From an uncultured Bacteroidales bacterium (GTDB taxonomy: Bacteria; Bacteroidota; Bacteroidia; Bacteroidales; UBA932): 64,000 bases of DNA. A program made the position numbers and the translations under genes. Below, in pieces: positions 26,059 through 34,726 of this stretch. Where the stretch lies: positions 121,833 to 185,832 of the forward strand of contig CAKUVD010000004.1 of assembly GCA_934695325.1 (NCBI GenBank), read 5' to 3'. The notes under the pieces are model-generated. The model searched no databases and had not been told where the DNA came from. It worked only from the letters and a program-made list of their open reading frames with translations. Positions within the stretch are counted from its first letter, which is position 1; each line of letters begins with the position of its first letter.

Positions 26059-27891
26059 ATGAAAAAAGTACTATATATCTGCGCTGTCGTTCTCGGGTTA
26101 AGTTCCTGCGAGAAGTTCTTTGAAAGGGAGCCTGAGAACAAGTTCGCCGCCAATCTTTTCTTCAAGACTGAGACGGATCTGCAGTCATACACGAACGGTC
26201 TCATAGATTCGGCTCTTCCTGATGCTGATGCCATTGCCCTGGGCGATGACGCATTTACTGACTTCTGCGGCACGAAGGACTCCAAGCAGTTCTTCCAGCC
26301 AGATAGATATACCGCAGCCATAGCGTCCGGATGGTCATATTCCAACTGGAGCTTTCTCCGCAGGGTGGCATATATGCTGGACAATATGTCCAATGCAAAA
26401 GGCAATGTCCCTGATGCGAAATACAATCACTATGAAGGCGTGGCTCGCTATTTCAGGGCAATGTCCACTTTCAACAAGGTGAAGAAGTTCGGGGACGTGT
26501 ACTGGATCGACCACGTCATCAACCCGTCGGATTCCACATTGCTCTATGGCCCGAGACAGGACAGGGAGTACATAATGCACAAGGTGGTGGAAGACCTCAC
26601 ATTCGCTTGTGAGAACTGCCTTTCAGACGGAGTCGGTGTGAATACCGACGGCAGAATCTACATAAACAAATATGTGGCGCTTGCCTATGCCTCCAGAGTC
26701 TGTCTCTATGAAGGGACTTACAGGAAATACCATAGCGTGAACCCTTCCACAGGAAAGGCCTGGAACGGTGAATATGAGTCTGCGGATGATCTCCTGGCGC
26801 TGGCTATGAAGTTCGCAGGCGAGATTATGGACAGCGGCAAGTTCTCTCTCCACGCCAATTTCAGGGAACTCTTCACAAGTGCGAAGCTTCCTGTGGACGA
26901 GGTCATCTGGGGAAGGACTTATAGCGAAGAACTGGGCATAAAGCATAGCGTTACATATAAGTATTGCTCCACTACTTCGTCTCAGCTGTATTCTCCTACA
27001 AAGGATTACGTGATGATGTTCCTCAGTTCTGACGGGAAGCCTGTGGAGAGCGGCGCCGTGTCTGTGACCGAAGAGTTCAAGTCGCGTGACAAGAGGCTTG
27101 CGGCTACTGTGCTCGGCCCTGGGCAGAAGATGACTGATCAGAAAGGCGCCAGCATTGACTTCGCCCCTGACTTCACTTGGACCGTGTCAGGATATGTATG
27201 GATCAAGTGGGTTATGGCTGAGTATGCGGCGATGAACTCATCTGCGAACACTTCCGTGAACTCAATGCCTGTGCTCCGCTATGGCGAAGTTCTCCTGAAC
27301 TATGCCGAGGCGGCGGCTGAACTGGGCAAGATGACAGAGTCCATCTGGAACAGAACCATCGGGGAGCTCCGTAAGGTGCACGGCGGCATAACGAATGCGG
27401 CATATCCTGGCTCCGCCGGATACAAGGCTGACTCCTGGCTGAAGAAATACTATACTGAGGATGTTCTCCATGCCGCTGCTCTCAGCGATGTCCAGTTGGA
27501 AATCAGACGTGAACGTGCAACGGAACTTATGTTCGAGCAGGACAGCCGATATGATGACTTGATGCGATGGAATCTCGGTGACCTTATCGAGCGCAGGTAT
27601 GCCCATAAGGGCTGGCGTGGTGTCTATGTCACTGAGGACGAGGCCAAGAACGGCTTTGACTTCAACGGTAAGCATTTCACTGTCTCCACGACGAAGGCTT
27701 CAAGCGAGACCAATTATAAGATTACGTCTGCTGACGACAGGGGAGTGACATTGTCGGAAGGCAGATACGGTTACATCATCTACAATTATAAGCTTCAGTG
27801 GGAGGATAAGATGTATCTCTTCCCGATCCCTGTGTCGGCTGCGAACGTGAACCCTAAGATCGGTCAGAACGAGGGCTGGCAGTGGCTGTAG
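26059..27891 (+). CDS. SusD-like surface glycan-binding lipoprotein
   Basis: A 610-residue partner of the SusC transporter. Signal MKKVLYICAVVLGLSSCEKF gives lipobox LSSC with the acylated Cys at residue 17 and the family-typical continuation EKFFEREPENKF. TPR-like helices with aromatic-rich loops follow, and the conserved C-terminal LQWEDKMYLFPIPVSAANVNPKIGQN-type ending is split here as WEDKMYLFPIP and NPKIGQNEGW, the SusD/RagB hallmark. It is encoded 7 bases after SusC. It should bind substrate and cap the SusC barrel. Confidence 0.97.
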   Translation: MKKVLYICAVVLGLSSCEKFFEREPENKFAANLFFKTETDLQSYTNGLIDSALPDADAIALGDDAFTDFCGTKDSKQFFQPDRYTAAIASGWSYSNWSFLRRVAYMLDNMSNAKGNVPDAKYNHYEGVARYFRAMSTFNKVKKFGDVYWIDHVINPSDSTLLYGPRQDREYIMHKVVEDLTFACENCLSDGVGVNTDGRIYINKYVALAYASRVCLYEGTYRKYHSVNPSTGKAWNGEYESADDLLALAMKFAGEIMDSGKFSLHANFRELFTSAKLPVDEVIWGRTYSEELGIKHSVTYKYCSTTSSQLYSPTKDYVMMFLSSDGKPVESGAVSVTEEFKSRDKRLAATVLGPGQKMTDQKGASIDFAPDFTWTVSGYVWIKWVMAEYAAMNSSANTSVNSMPVLRYGEVLLNYAEAAAELGKMTESIWNRTIGELRKVHGGITNAAYPGSAGYKADSWLKKYYTEDVLHAAALSDVQLEIRRERATELMFEQDSRYDDLMRWNLGDLIERRYAHKGWRGVYVTEDEAKNGFDFNGKHFTVSTTKASSETNYKITSADDRGVTLSEGRYGYIIYNYKLQWEDKMYLFPIPVSAANVNPKIGQNEGWQWL

Positions 27892-27925
27892 AATTCAGGA
27901 CAGTAATAAGAAAAACATTGATAAT

Positions 27926-29557
27926 ATGAGAAAATATATCATATCGGCATTGACCCTGGCGACTGTGCTCTGGGGTTGCAAATCGGAGGATGCGGTGGAG
28001 GTGGATCCTTCCATCAGCGTGGAGCCGACGACACTTTCTGCAGACTATGTGTCAGAGGTGTTTGACATCGCCGTGGAGGCGAATACGCAATGGACCATAT
28101 CTCGTACCGATACTGACGGAAATGAGATTCAATGGGTGAAGGTGGACAGGATAGCCGGAAAGGGGTCTGTGTCAATGCAGATAAAGGTCTTGGAGAATCC
28201 TGGCAAGGAAGAGCGTTCAGCTGTGCTGACATTCGAGGCCGGAGAGTCCGCAAAGGCTTTCCTGGATGTGACGCAGAAAGGAAATCCTAATGAGCCTGTG
28301 CCTGATCCTGATCCAGAACCGGACCCTGATCCAGAACCGGACCCTGATCCAGACCCGGAACCGGATCCTGCGGGATATGCTTTCCCGATGCTCCAGGTGT
28401 TCACTACAGGGCAGGATATAGACATCACGAGCGGGGGAATCGTGAAGGTGGACTTTTCCGAGATGCCTATAATCGGTGCTACGGTGGATGGAAACAAGGT
28501 GACATTCACTGACGGGCTGGAGATAGAGGCTGTCGGAGCGGAGCCTACAGTGTTCAAGGTGGCACGTCCTGCCCATACCAATCCTACGAAGTTCGCGGGA
28601 TATCAGGAAGGGCTCTGCATCACAGGGAATACCGAATGGACATTGACCTACACGATTCCGTTCAAGTCTGAAGTATATGGGAAGGTTCGCTTCGTAAAGG
28701 GGCAGCGCAAGGAGAAGAACGACAGCTATAGCTGGAGCACGGATGAAGGCGTCACTTGGAACAAGGTTGGGGCTGCGTCCGCCGGAAAATCCGATGCCGC
28801 GGTAAAATATCTCGACTTCGATATTCCCGAGGCGCAGAAGGTCAATGCTGGGGGCAAGCTTATCCTGAAGGAGACTGTTTCCACTGCATCAGCCTCAGTA
28901 GGAATCACTATGCAGAACGGTGTCGCTCTCGTCCCTGGGGAAGGTGTGAAGAGCGGTCTCCCGGCACAGGATGCCACGGATGTGGTCTTCTCGGAAGGCT
29001 TCGACAATATCATATCAGCTCCTGCATTCTGCCTTATGAAGGCCACGTTCCTGGAGTCTTGGACCTCAGGCACAAGGACGGCTCCGTCATACACTATGGA
29101 GAATGTCAGCGATATGCCTTCCGTAGTGACCCCTGCGGCCTGCTATTCAAGGCCCGGATTCCTTCAGGTAGGCTATGCAGATGAGGCGATGGCCTTTTCG
29201 GCGAACGAATTCTATATACACGGCTCATATTCAGTCAATATAGGCGAACGCCTGAAGGAAATGGGCATCAACTCGGCGGATGTCACAGTAAGCTTCAAGG
29301 CTGGAGGAATGACCACCTGTTACGGTGAGGCCTGCAACGCCAAGCCTGTGCTTACGGTCACGAAGGGCACGGTGAGCGACGGCGGGACGATAGCGCTCCC
29401 TACGGACGAGTTCAAGGAGTTCTCATTCACGGTTACAGGTGCAGACCAGACGACTGTGCTGAGACTGGAAAGCGTTGGTGCTGAGAACTCAGCCAAGGCC
29501 GGAAAGCCGGACGAGCGCTTCTTCATAGATGATATTCTGATTAAGGTGAAGAAATAG
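27926..29557 (+). CDS. BACON-domain surface lipoprotein (SusE-position binding protein)
   Basis: A 543-residue lipoprotein (lipobox LWGC, Cys near residue 18). It has a BACON-type beta-sandwich at about residues 30-115 (TQWTISRTD, ERSAVLTFEAG, VTQKGN), then an acidic Pro/Asp/Glu linker of about 30 residues encoded by 18-base tandem repeats, then about 380 residues of beta-rich sequence. That region could hold two jelly-roll modules; the last ends DERFFIDDILIKV, typical of carbohydrate-binding folds. Its place after SusD is that of SusE-type surface glycan-binding proteins. No catalytic motif was found. Confidence 0.8.
   Translation: MRKYIISALTLATVLWGCKSEDAVEVDPSISVEPTTLSADYVSEVFDIAVEANTQWTISRTDTDGNEIQWVKVDRIAGKGSVSMQIKVLENPGKEERSAVLTFEAGESAKAFLDVTQKGNPNEPVPDPDPEPDPDPEPDPDPDPEPDPAGYAFPMLQVFTTGQDIDITSGGIVKVDFSEMPIIGATVDGNKVTFTDGLEIEAVGAEPTVFKVARPAHTNPTKFAGYQEGLCITGNTEWTLTYTIPFKSEVYGKVRFVKGQRKEKNDSYSWSTDEGVTWNKVGAASAGKSDAAVKYLDFDIPEAQKVNAGGKLILKETVSTASASVGITMQNGVALVPGEGVKSGLPAQDATDVVFSEGFDNIISAPAFCLMKATFLESWTSGTRTAPSYTMENVSDMPSVVTPAACYSRPGFLQVGYADEAMAFSANEFYIHGSYSVNIGERLKEMGINSADVTVSFKAGGMTTCYGEACNAKPVLTVTKGTVSDGGTIALPTDEFKEFSFTVTGADQTTVLRLESVGAENSAKAGKPDERFFIDDILIKVKK
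28307..28358 (+). repeat. 18-bp tandem repeat encoding an acidic Pro linker
   Basis: CCTGATCCAGAACCGGAC occurs at 28307-28324 and 28325-28342, and a third imperfect copy runs to about 28358. It encodes alternating Pro-Asp/Pro-Glu, a stiff linker between the BACON domain and the C-terminal modules. Such repeats tend to vary in copy number between strains. Confidence 0.8.
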
Positions 29558-29560
29558 GGA

Positions 29561-30721
29561 ATGAAGATTAAAAGGTTTGATTTAGTATTTATGGTAATGG
29601 CTCTCTTCACCGTGTCCTGCTCGAAGGGCGGCGGTGGAGAGAACCACCTTTCTGTAAGCCCGTCATCTCTGGAGGTGCCGGCTGAACTCAATACGGCCAC
29701 GGTAAGAGTGGAGGCTGGAGGCGGCTGGACTGCGGAAGTGAATGAAGATGCGGCTTCTTACGTCATTCTTTCCAAGTCCAAGGGCACTGGCGATGCCGAT
29801 GTGAATTTGAGAATAATGAAGAACTCTTATAATCAGGAGCGGACAGCCACTGTCACGTTCAAGTCATCCGGGAACGAGGCTGTAGTCACCGTCAGACAGT
29901 CTGCCGCGAAAGATGGACAGGATATGAAGACTGCCGAGATCCGTGTCGGTACATACAATATTCGTATGTCGAATCTCGACAAGGACGAGGACAATGTCTG
30001 GAGCGCAAGAAAGCCTCGGCTGCTGTCCTCCATAAAGGACAATGCCTTCGACATCTTCGGAGTCCAGGAAGTCAGCACGCAGGCTCAGAAAGATCTGAAA
30101 GATGCTCTCGGCAATGATTATACGATCAATTTCTTCAGTCCGTATTATCAGAACGGTCAGGGCGACAAGGCTATGGGAATACTGTTCCGCACCTCTAAGT
30201 TCACTATGTCTGACTGGCATTGGTTCTGGGCGTCAGAGAATCCTGACGTACTTTCTGTGAACGACACCGGTGACAAGGGAAATTTCAGCCGCGGTGGCTG
30301 CTGTGCCGTGTTTACGCACAAGGAAACAGGCGTAAAGTTCTTCTTGATGTGCTCGCACGCTTGTCTCAACACGGAGCCGAACAACAAGTTCGCACACGTT
30401 TACATAGACATTGAGAAGAAATATAATACGGAGAATCTCCCATCTTTCTTCGTAGGAGACCTTAACGCCGTGCCGTCATCTGAGGCCGTAGCGACTTACA
30501 AGACGTGGTGGACAGATGCTTTCACTGGTGCAGACGTGCGTGACGGGGCGCCTAACACCTACAACGGATGGTCATCTCAGCAGGGGAAGACACGCATTGA
30601 CTACATTTGGTACAGAAACAATGTGAAAGTCACTGCATATCATTGTAATAACACACTTTATAACGACCTTTACGCATCTGACCATTTTCCGGTCAGCGCG
30701 GATGTGAAGATTTCCAGATAG
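29561..30721 (+). CDS. BACON plus EEP-family lipoprotein, putative phosphodiesterase (locus copy 2)
   Basis: A 386-residue lipoprotein (lipobox TVSC, Cys near residue 20). A BACON-like sandwich at about residues 28-115 (VSPSSLEVPAEL, WTAEVNED, VTVRQSAA) is fused to an EEP domain from about residue 125 (EIRVGTYNIRMS, FGVQEVST, FSRGGCCAVF, MCSHACLN, VGDLNAVP, RIDYIWYR, SDHFPVSADV). The RGGCC, SH and GDLN variants are shared with the EEP lipoprotein that opens the operon, so the two form one subtype. BACON domains often mediate glycan or mucin binding, which would place this enzyme on a carbohydrate-bearing target. Four bases separate it from the upstream gene. Confidence 0.85.
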   Translation: MKIKRFDLVFMVMALFTVSCSKGGGGENHLSVSPSSLEVPAELNTATVRVEAGGGWTAEVNEDAASYVILSKSKGTGDADVNLRIMKNSYNQERTATVTFKSSGNEAVVTVRQSAAKDGQDMKTAEIRVGTYNIRMSNLDKDEDNVWSARKPRLLSSIKDNAFDIFGVQEVSTQAQKDLKDALGNDYTINFFSPYYQNGQGDKAMGILFRTSKFTMSDWHWFWASENPDVLSVNDTGDKGNFSRGGCCAVFTHKETGVKFFLMCSHACLNTEPNNKFAHVYIDIEKKYNTENLPSFFVGDLNAVPSSEAVATYKTWWTDAFTGADVRDGAPNTYNGWSSQQGKTRIDYIWYRNNVKVTAYHCNNTLYNDLYASDHFPVSADVKISR

Positions 30722-30722
30722 A

Positions 30723-32822
30723 ATGAAAAGATTCATTATTACAGCAGCTGCTGCGCTTTCCTGTATGGGGGCGTTTGCGCAGACTTATACGATGTCGAAT
30801 GACCTTATGAGCGTCACCATCGGCGCTGACGGTTCATTGACAAGCCTGAAGGATAAGATCACAGGGCAGGATTATGCCACGGGAGGATATCTCTGGAGGC
30901 TATATTATGATTCCCCTGCGGAGAAGGAGATACAGGTGACAGGCGAGGGTCAGAACCCGTCCGTGTCCAGGTCAGGGAATGTAATCACCATTTCTTATCA
31001 GTCACTGAAATGCCGTGATGCAGAACTTGATATGAAGATGGATCTCCGTGTGTCCCTGGAAAGTGACAAGGTTCGCTTCGGAGTGTCGATGCGGAACAAT
31101 GTGGATCATACGGTCATCCGCGAGATACACTATCCTCTCGTCCGGAATGTGAACATTCCATCGGATCACAAGCTCTATACGTCCGAGTTCGGAGGAAAGC
31201 TGTATGACGATCCTGTAAGTCTCATCGGCGGACACATCTCCGCATCGCCTTACAAGTCTCCAGAGCAGTATTTCCGCAGCATTGACGTGAAATATGGCTA
31301 TAAGGTGTTTATGAACTGCTTCGCCCTTATCGGTGACAAGCAGGGACTTTATCTGGGAAGCCACGATTCTTCTTTCCAGGATACCTGGCACGGCATACGT
31401 GTGTACAAGGGGGCTGATGGCAAGTTTGACGAACTGGAAGTCGGCTTCTATAAATATCCGCATTGTCTTTGCGGCGAGAAATGGGAGTGCGATGCCAATG
31501 TCGTCGCTCCTTATGCCGGCACCTGGCACGTCGCCTCACGCATCTACCGCCGCTGGGTGGATACTTGGTGGGATCATCGCGAGACACCTATGTGGGTGCG
31601 CCAGATGAACAGCTGGCAGAGAGTAATCTTCAAGCATCAGTATGGCGAATACTTCTTCAAGTATCCTGACCTATATGGCCGCCTTAAAGACGTGGACAAG
31701 AGCGTGAACTCGAATGCTGTCTTCCTGTTCGGCTGGTGGGCCGAGGGTATGGATCACGGGAACCCGGATTACTCTCCGGACGAGTCTCAGGGAGGTGATG
31801 CAGCACTGAAGGATGCCATAGCCAAGTACCAGGCTGACGGAAGCCGCCTGCTGCTATACTATAACGGCAAGCTCATAGACAAGGAGAGCCGCTTCTACAG
31901 GAGCGGTGCAGGGAGCAGGGTATGTCGTCATGACAACACCGGTTCCGAGCTTCACGAGCATTATAGGTTTACCGGTATGGGCACTTGGCTTGGAGAATAT
32001 GACGCGCGTACATTCGCCGTGGCTAAGATGATGGACCCTGAGTGGAATGATGTCCTCTTCGGACTGCAGGACAGGGCCTACAATCTGGGTGCGTCCAGCG
32101 TATTCTTCGACCAGCTCGGCTATATCGAGAAGCAGAGCACTGACTGGGATTGCACTGGGGAATACCCTGTCCCGGATGTGTTCAGCATTGCCAAGCGTGC
32201 GCAGATGCTCAAGACCTTGCGCGACCGTTATGCTCAGAAAGCTCCGGAGTTCGCCCTCGGTGCGGAGGGCACTGTGGATGTGCTTGCCCAGTATTGCGAC
32301 TATACACACGGATATCCTGCGAATGACGGCAAGGAGCGCTTTATGAACTTCTTCCGCTATACTTTCCCGGAGCTTGTGTTCACCGACAGGGGACAGCGTG
32401 ATGACAGCGATGTCTATTGGCACGTGAACAACACCCTCCTGGACGGACAGAGAAATGACATCGAAATCTACCGCTGTCGCAATCTCATCGATGACACGCC
32501 TCTATATCAGGCTTATCTGAATAAGGTCAATGCCATTAAGACGAAGTATCAGGACGAACTGCTGCTGGGAAGATATAATGATGTGCTCGGCTTCTTCAAC
32601 TCAAATGCTGCCGCTGATGCCCGTGCCTTTGTCGGGGAGAGGCGTATTGCGGTAGTCGTGGCGAATCAGAACCGTGCCGCATCTGTCGTGAAGACCCGCA
32701 TTTCCGTACCTGGCGCTCGTCTTGTGGACTGGTCTGTGCTCGGAGGCGCTGAAGTCTCCAAGACAGGTTCTGTAAGGCTCGGGCAGTATGACCTTGCCGT
32801 GCTTATTTTCGAGAAAGAGTAG
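30723..32822 (+). CDS. Putative glycoside hydrolase, DUF6259-like
   Basis: A 699-residue secreted protein (signal peptide cleaved after ALSCMGAFAQ). Residues about 20-270 are a beta-sandwich (MSNDLMSVTIGADGSL, SLKDKITGQDY) as in N-terminal domains of GH36/GH31-like enzymes. The middle resembles a TIM barrel with VFLFGWWAEGMDHGNPDY, SRLLLYYNGKLID and SVFFDQLGY, where FFDQ is a strand-end Asp that could be catalytic. The last ~80 residues form a small beta domain. The best match I recall is the DUF6259 type, thought to be alpha-galactosidase-related. The activity is not proven. It is the only clear glycosidase candidate in this locus. Confidence 0.7.
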   Translation: MKRFIITAAAALSCMGAFAQTYTMSNDLMSVTIGADGSLTSLKDKITGQDYATGGYLWRLYYDSPAEKEIQVTGEGQNPSVSRSGNVITISYQSLKCRDAELDMKMDLRVSLESDKVRFGVSMRNNVDHTVIREIHYPLVRNVNIPSDHKLYTSEFGGKLYDDPVSLIGGHISASPYKSPEQYFRSIDVKYGYKVFMNCFALIGDKQGLYLGSHDSSFQDTWHGIRVYKGADGKFDELEVGFYKYPHCLCGEKWECDANVVAPYAGTWHVASRIYRRWVDTWWDHRETPMWVRQMNSWQRVIFKHQYGEYFFKYPDLYGRLKDVDKSVNSNAVFLFGWWAEGMDHGNPDYSPDESQGGDAALKDAIAKYQADGSRLLLYYNGKLIDKESRFYRSGAGSRVCRHDNTGSELHEHYRFTGMGTWLGEYDARTFAVAKMMDPEWNDVLFGLQDRAYNLGASSVFFDQLGYIEKQSTDWDCTGEYPVPDVFSIAKRAQMLKTLRDRYAQKAPEFALGAEGTVDVLAQYCDYTHGYPANDGKERFMNFFRYTFPELVFTDRGQRDDSDVYWHVNNTLLDGQRNDIEIYRCRNLIDDTPLYQAYLNKVNAIKTKYQDELLLGRYNDVLGFFNSNAAADARAFVGERRIAVVVANQNRAASVVKTRISVPGARLVDWSVLGGAEVSKTGSVRLGQYDLAVLIFEKE

Positions 32823-32823
32823 T

Positions 32824-33789
32824 ATGGACGGAAAATATCCTTTTATCGACCTCAAGTCAAACGGCTTGAGGTTGGTGGTTTCTGTTCCGGACAGGGACAA
32901 CGGCTTCTATAGGGGGACACGTTTTGACCATGCCGGCGTTTTCGGGCGCATTGAGTATAAAGGCATTGTCTTTTCTGACAAGTGGCTTGACGGTCACGAC
33001 CCGTATCGCCACGACAGTCTTACCGGCCCGGTGGAAGAGTTCTCGCAGAATGGATATGAGGATGCCGTTCCAGGCGGCCTTTTCGTAAAGCCTGGCGTGG
33101 GAATTCTGCGCCGCGAGGACAGGTCTCCTTACGACTGGTTCCATCTTTATCCTGTTGAGGATGAAGGAAAACGTGAAGTGCAGGTTATGGATGACGGGGT
33201 GGTCTTCCGGCAGGTGATCAGTGGTGCCGGATATGGCTATGCCTACACGAAGAGTATCCGGATAGGAGACGAGCCGGGTTCTTTCAGCATTGACCATAGC
33301 CTCCAGAATACTGGGATGAGGCCTCTCTCGGGTTTTGTCTATAATCATAATTTCTTCACTCTTGGAGGACGAGGCGTCGGGCCGTGGACACGCATTGACC
33401 TGCCTTTCGAGCCTTCGGGGACGTGGAGGAGCGAGTATGACAGTGTCGCAGTGGATGGCCGGGGATTCCGTTTCTTGCGACCGTTGAGGAATGGCGAGGT
33501 CGTCTATATGGGTAATGTGCATAATGCTGGCGGGCCGAATACCTATGGCTTCAGCATCAGTTCTGTCCTGCCTGCATTGGCTTCTGGTGGGACTCCAGAC
33601 GTGAGCGATGATCGTAGCGCAGCAGCCGTACGTCTCAATGTAGAGGTGATTTCTGATGCTGAGCTACATCATTCCGTGTTCTGGGGCATAAATCGTGTGG
33701 CCTGCATTGAGCCGCATACACCATATTACATCCCTTCCGGCGCCACCCTCCGCTGGTCTGTTCGCTACAGGCTTTCAGCTGAACAATAA
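32824..33789 (+). CDS. Galactose-mutarotase-like protein
   Basis: A 321-residue protein with the beta-sandwich pattern of the galactose mutarotase superfamily: GYAYTKSIRI, FSIDHSLQNTG, FVYNHNFFTLGG (the catalytic-His position equivalent) and YYIPSGATLRWSVRY at the end. It has no signal peptide, so it should act in the cytoplasm. It is clearly distinct from the GalM at 35 kb. The start is the ATG at 32824, directly after the glycosidase stop (TAGT gap of 1 base). It is last in the operon and probably interconverts anomers of the locus sugar or acts as an epimerase. Confidence 0.75.
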   Translation: MDGKYPFIDLKSNGLRLVVSVPDRDNGFYRGTRFDHAGVFGRIEYKGIVFSDKWLDGHDPYRHDSLTGPVEEFSQNGYEDAVPGGLFVKPGVGILRREDRSPYDWFHLYPVEDEGKREVQVMDDGVVFRQVISGAGYGYAYTKSIRIGDEPGSFSIDHSLQNTGMRPLSGFVYNHNFFTLGGRGVGPWTRIDLPFEPSGTWRSEYDSVAVDGRGFRFLRPLRNGEVVYMGNVHNAGGPNTYGFSISSVLPALASGGTPDVSDDRSAAAVRLNVEVISDAELHHSVFWGINRVACIEPHTPYYIPSGATLRWSVRYRLSAEQ

Positions 33790-34338
33790 TTTTTATGAAT
33801 ATCGCAAGTTCTTGCCTGAACTGGAGATATGAGAAGAATGGCGAATGACTTCCAGACGGGTAATATATTTACTTTCATTGACTTGCGCTATGAGAATATG
33901 CTTCAGTCTTTCGGCCTTCTCAGAATGAATCTTATAGGTAATTTTCTCTATAAGAGACTCTCTTTTTATGGAGTCAAGCATCTTGCCTGGGTTTTGACTG
34001 CTGATGTTCATCCAGATTTAGGCGCTCTTGTATATGTGGAGCCGATTACCGGAGAGGTTCACAGGCTGACGGATACGGTCGTGCTTCGCGGTGCCTCCAG
34101 CCTGATCATACGACTTATTCAAATCTGCCGTTGTGGGACTGCCCGATATTGATAATGTCTGAATCTGCCGTGAACTACGTCCGCAAATAGTTATTTCGGG
34201 AAATGAATCTTGATTCCATGTGCAGGACAATGTTTTCTGCGCATGGACTTATTATTTCCGTGAATTTCGGCGGGACGTCTGATTCTGTTTAAACTTCAGG
34301 ATTTTCTCTTCTGAGGATCCATAAATTCTATAGCCACT
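33790..34338. other. Gene-poor stretch, possible decayed sequence
   Basis: About 550 bases with only short competing frames on both strands (for example 33829-34152 plus and 33793-34011 minus). None has a signal peptide, recognisable domain or consistent codon bias. The region is more A/T-rich than the operon before it. I see no tRNA, terminator or insertion-sequence ends. It may be a decayed gene or a small-RNA region; nothing can be assigned. Confidence 0.4.
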
Positions 34339-34369
34339 GTTGCAAATGTCGCATAAACTTCTAACTTTG
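34339..34369 (+). promoter_or_regulatory. Promoter before the broken lipoprotein gene
   Basis: GTTG (34339-34342), 19 bases, TAACTTTG (34362-34369), one mismatch from TTTG-N19-TAnnTTTG. It would give a leader of about 55 bases before the ATG at 34432. Confidence 0.65.
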
Positions 34370-34431
34370 TTTTTTGTTGAATAGTTTCAGAGGCAGAACC
34401 ACATACCCTGAACAATAACCAACCTAAATAT

Positions 34432-34715
34432 ATGCACTTCAGAAGAATTCCTGCCATAGTTATGGCTCTCGAACTGACCGTTTCGTGTATGCACGAGACC
34501 CCTATTCCTGGCATACCGGAAGGACGGGCAATGCATACAAGGTTCCTAACAAGCATCTTCACTTGACTTATGAAGTCAATGGCGTCAGGAGGAATCCAGA
34601 GAATATCTTGAACGGGAAAGTGGACTGGAATGAGACGATGTCAAAAGTGCTGAGCGCCGCATTGCGTTCAATAAAATGCGACCCGGAGTTTAACGGTGTG
34701 GAAATCTTTAACTAA
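34432..34715 (+). pseudogene. Frameshifted small lipoprotein gene
   Basis: The ATG at 34432 begins MHFRRIPAIVMALELTVSC, a lipoprotein signal with Cys at residue 19, but this frame stops at about 34563. A second frame, overlapping it, stays open to the stop at 34713-34715 and reads like a real protein tail (HLHLTYEVNGV, NPENILNGKVDW, KVLSAALRSIKC). A single shift near the G-rich stretch at about 34515-34530 would join signal and tail into one ~93-residue lipoprotein. It could be a true decayed gene, a sequencing or assembly error, or two small genes. I do not recognise the family. Confidence 0.45.
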
Positions 34716-34726
34716 CAATCTATACA

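Noticed and set aside
28307..28358. Tandem repeat as a CRISPR array
   Set aside because: Units are contiguous without spacers and lie in frame in a coding region.
33829..34152. A 107-codon plus-strand frame after the mutarotase-like gene
   Set aside because: It competes with minus-strand frames of similar length and has no recognisable motif, signal peptide or promoter; kept only as part of the gene-poor region.
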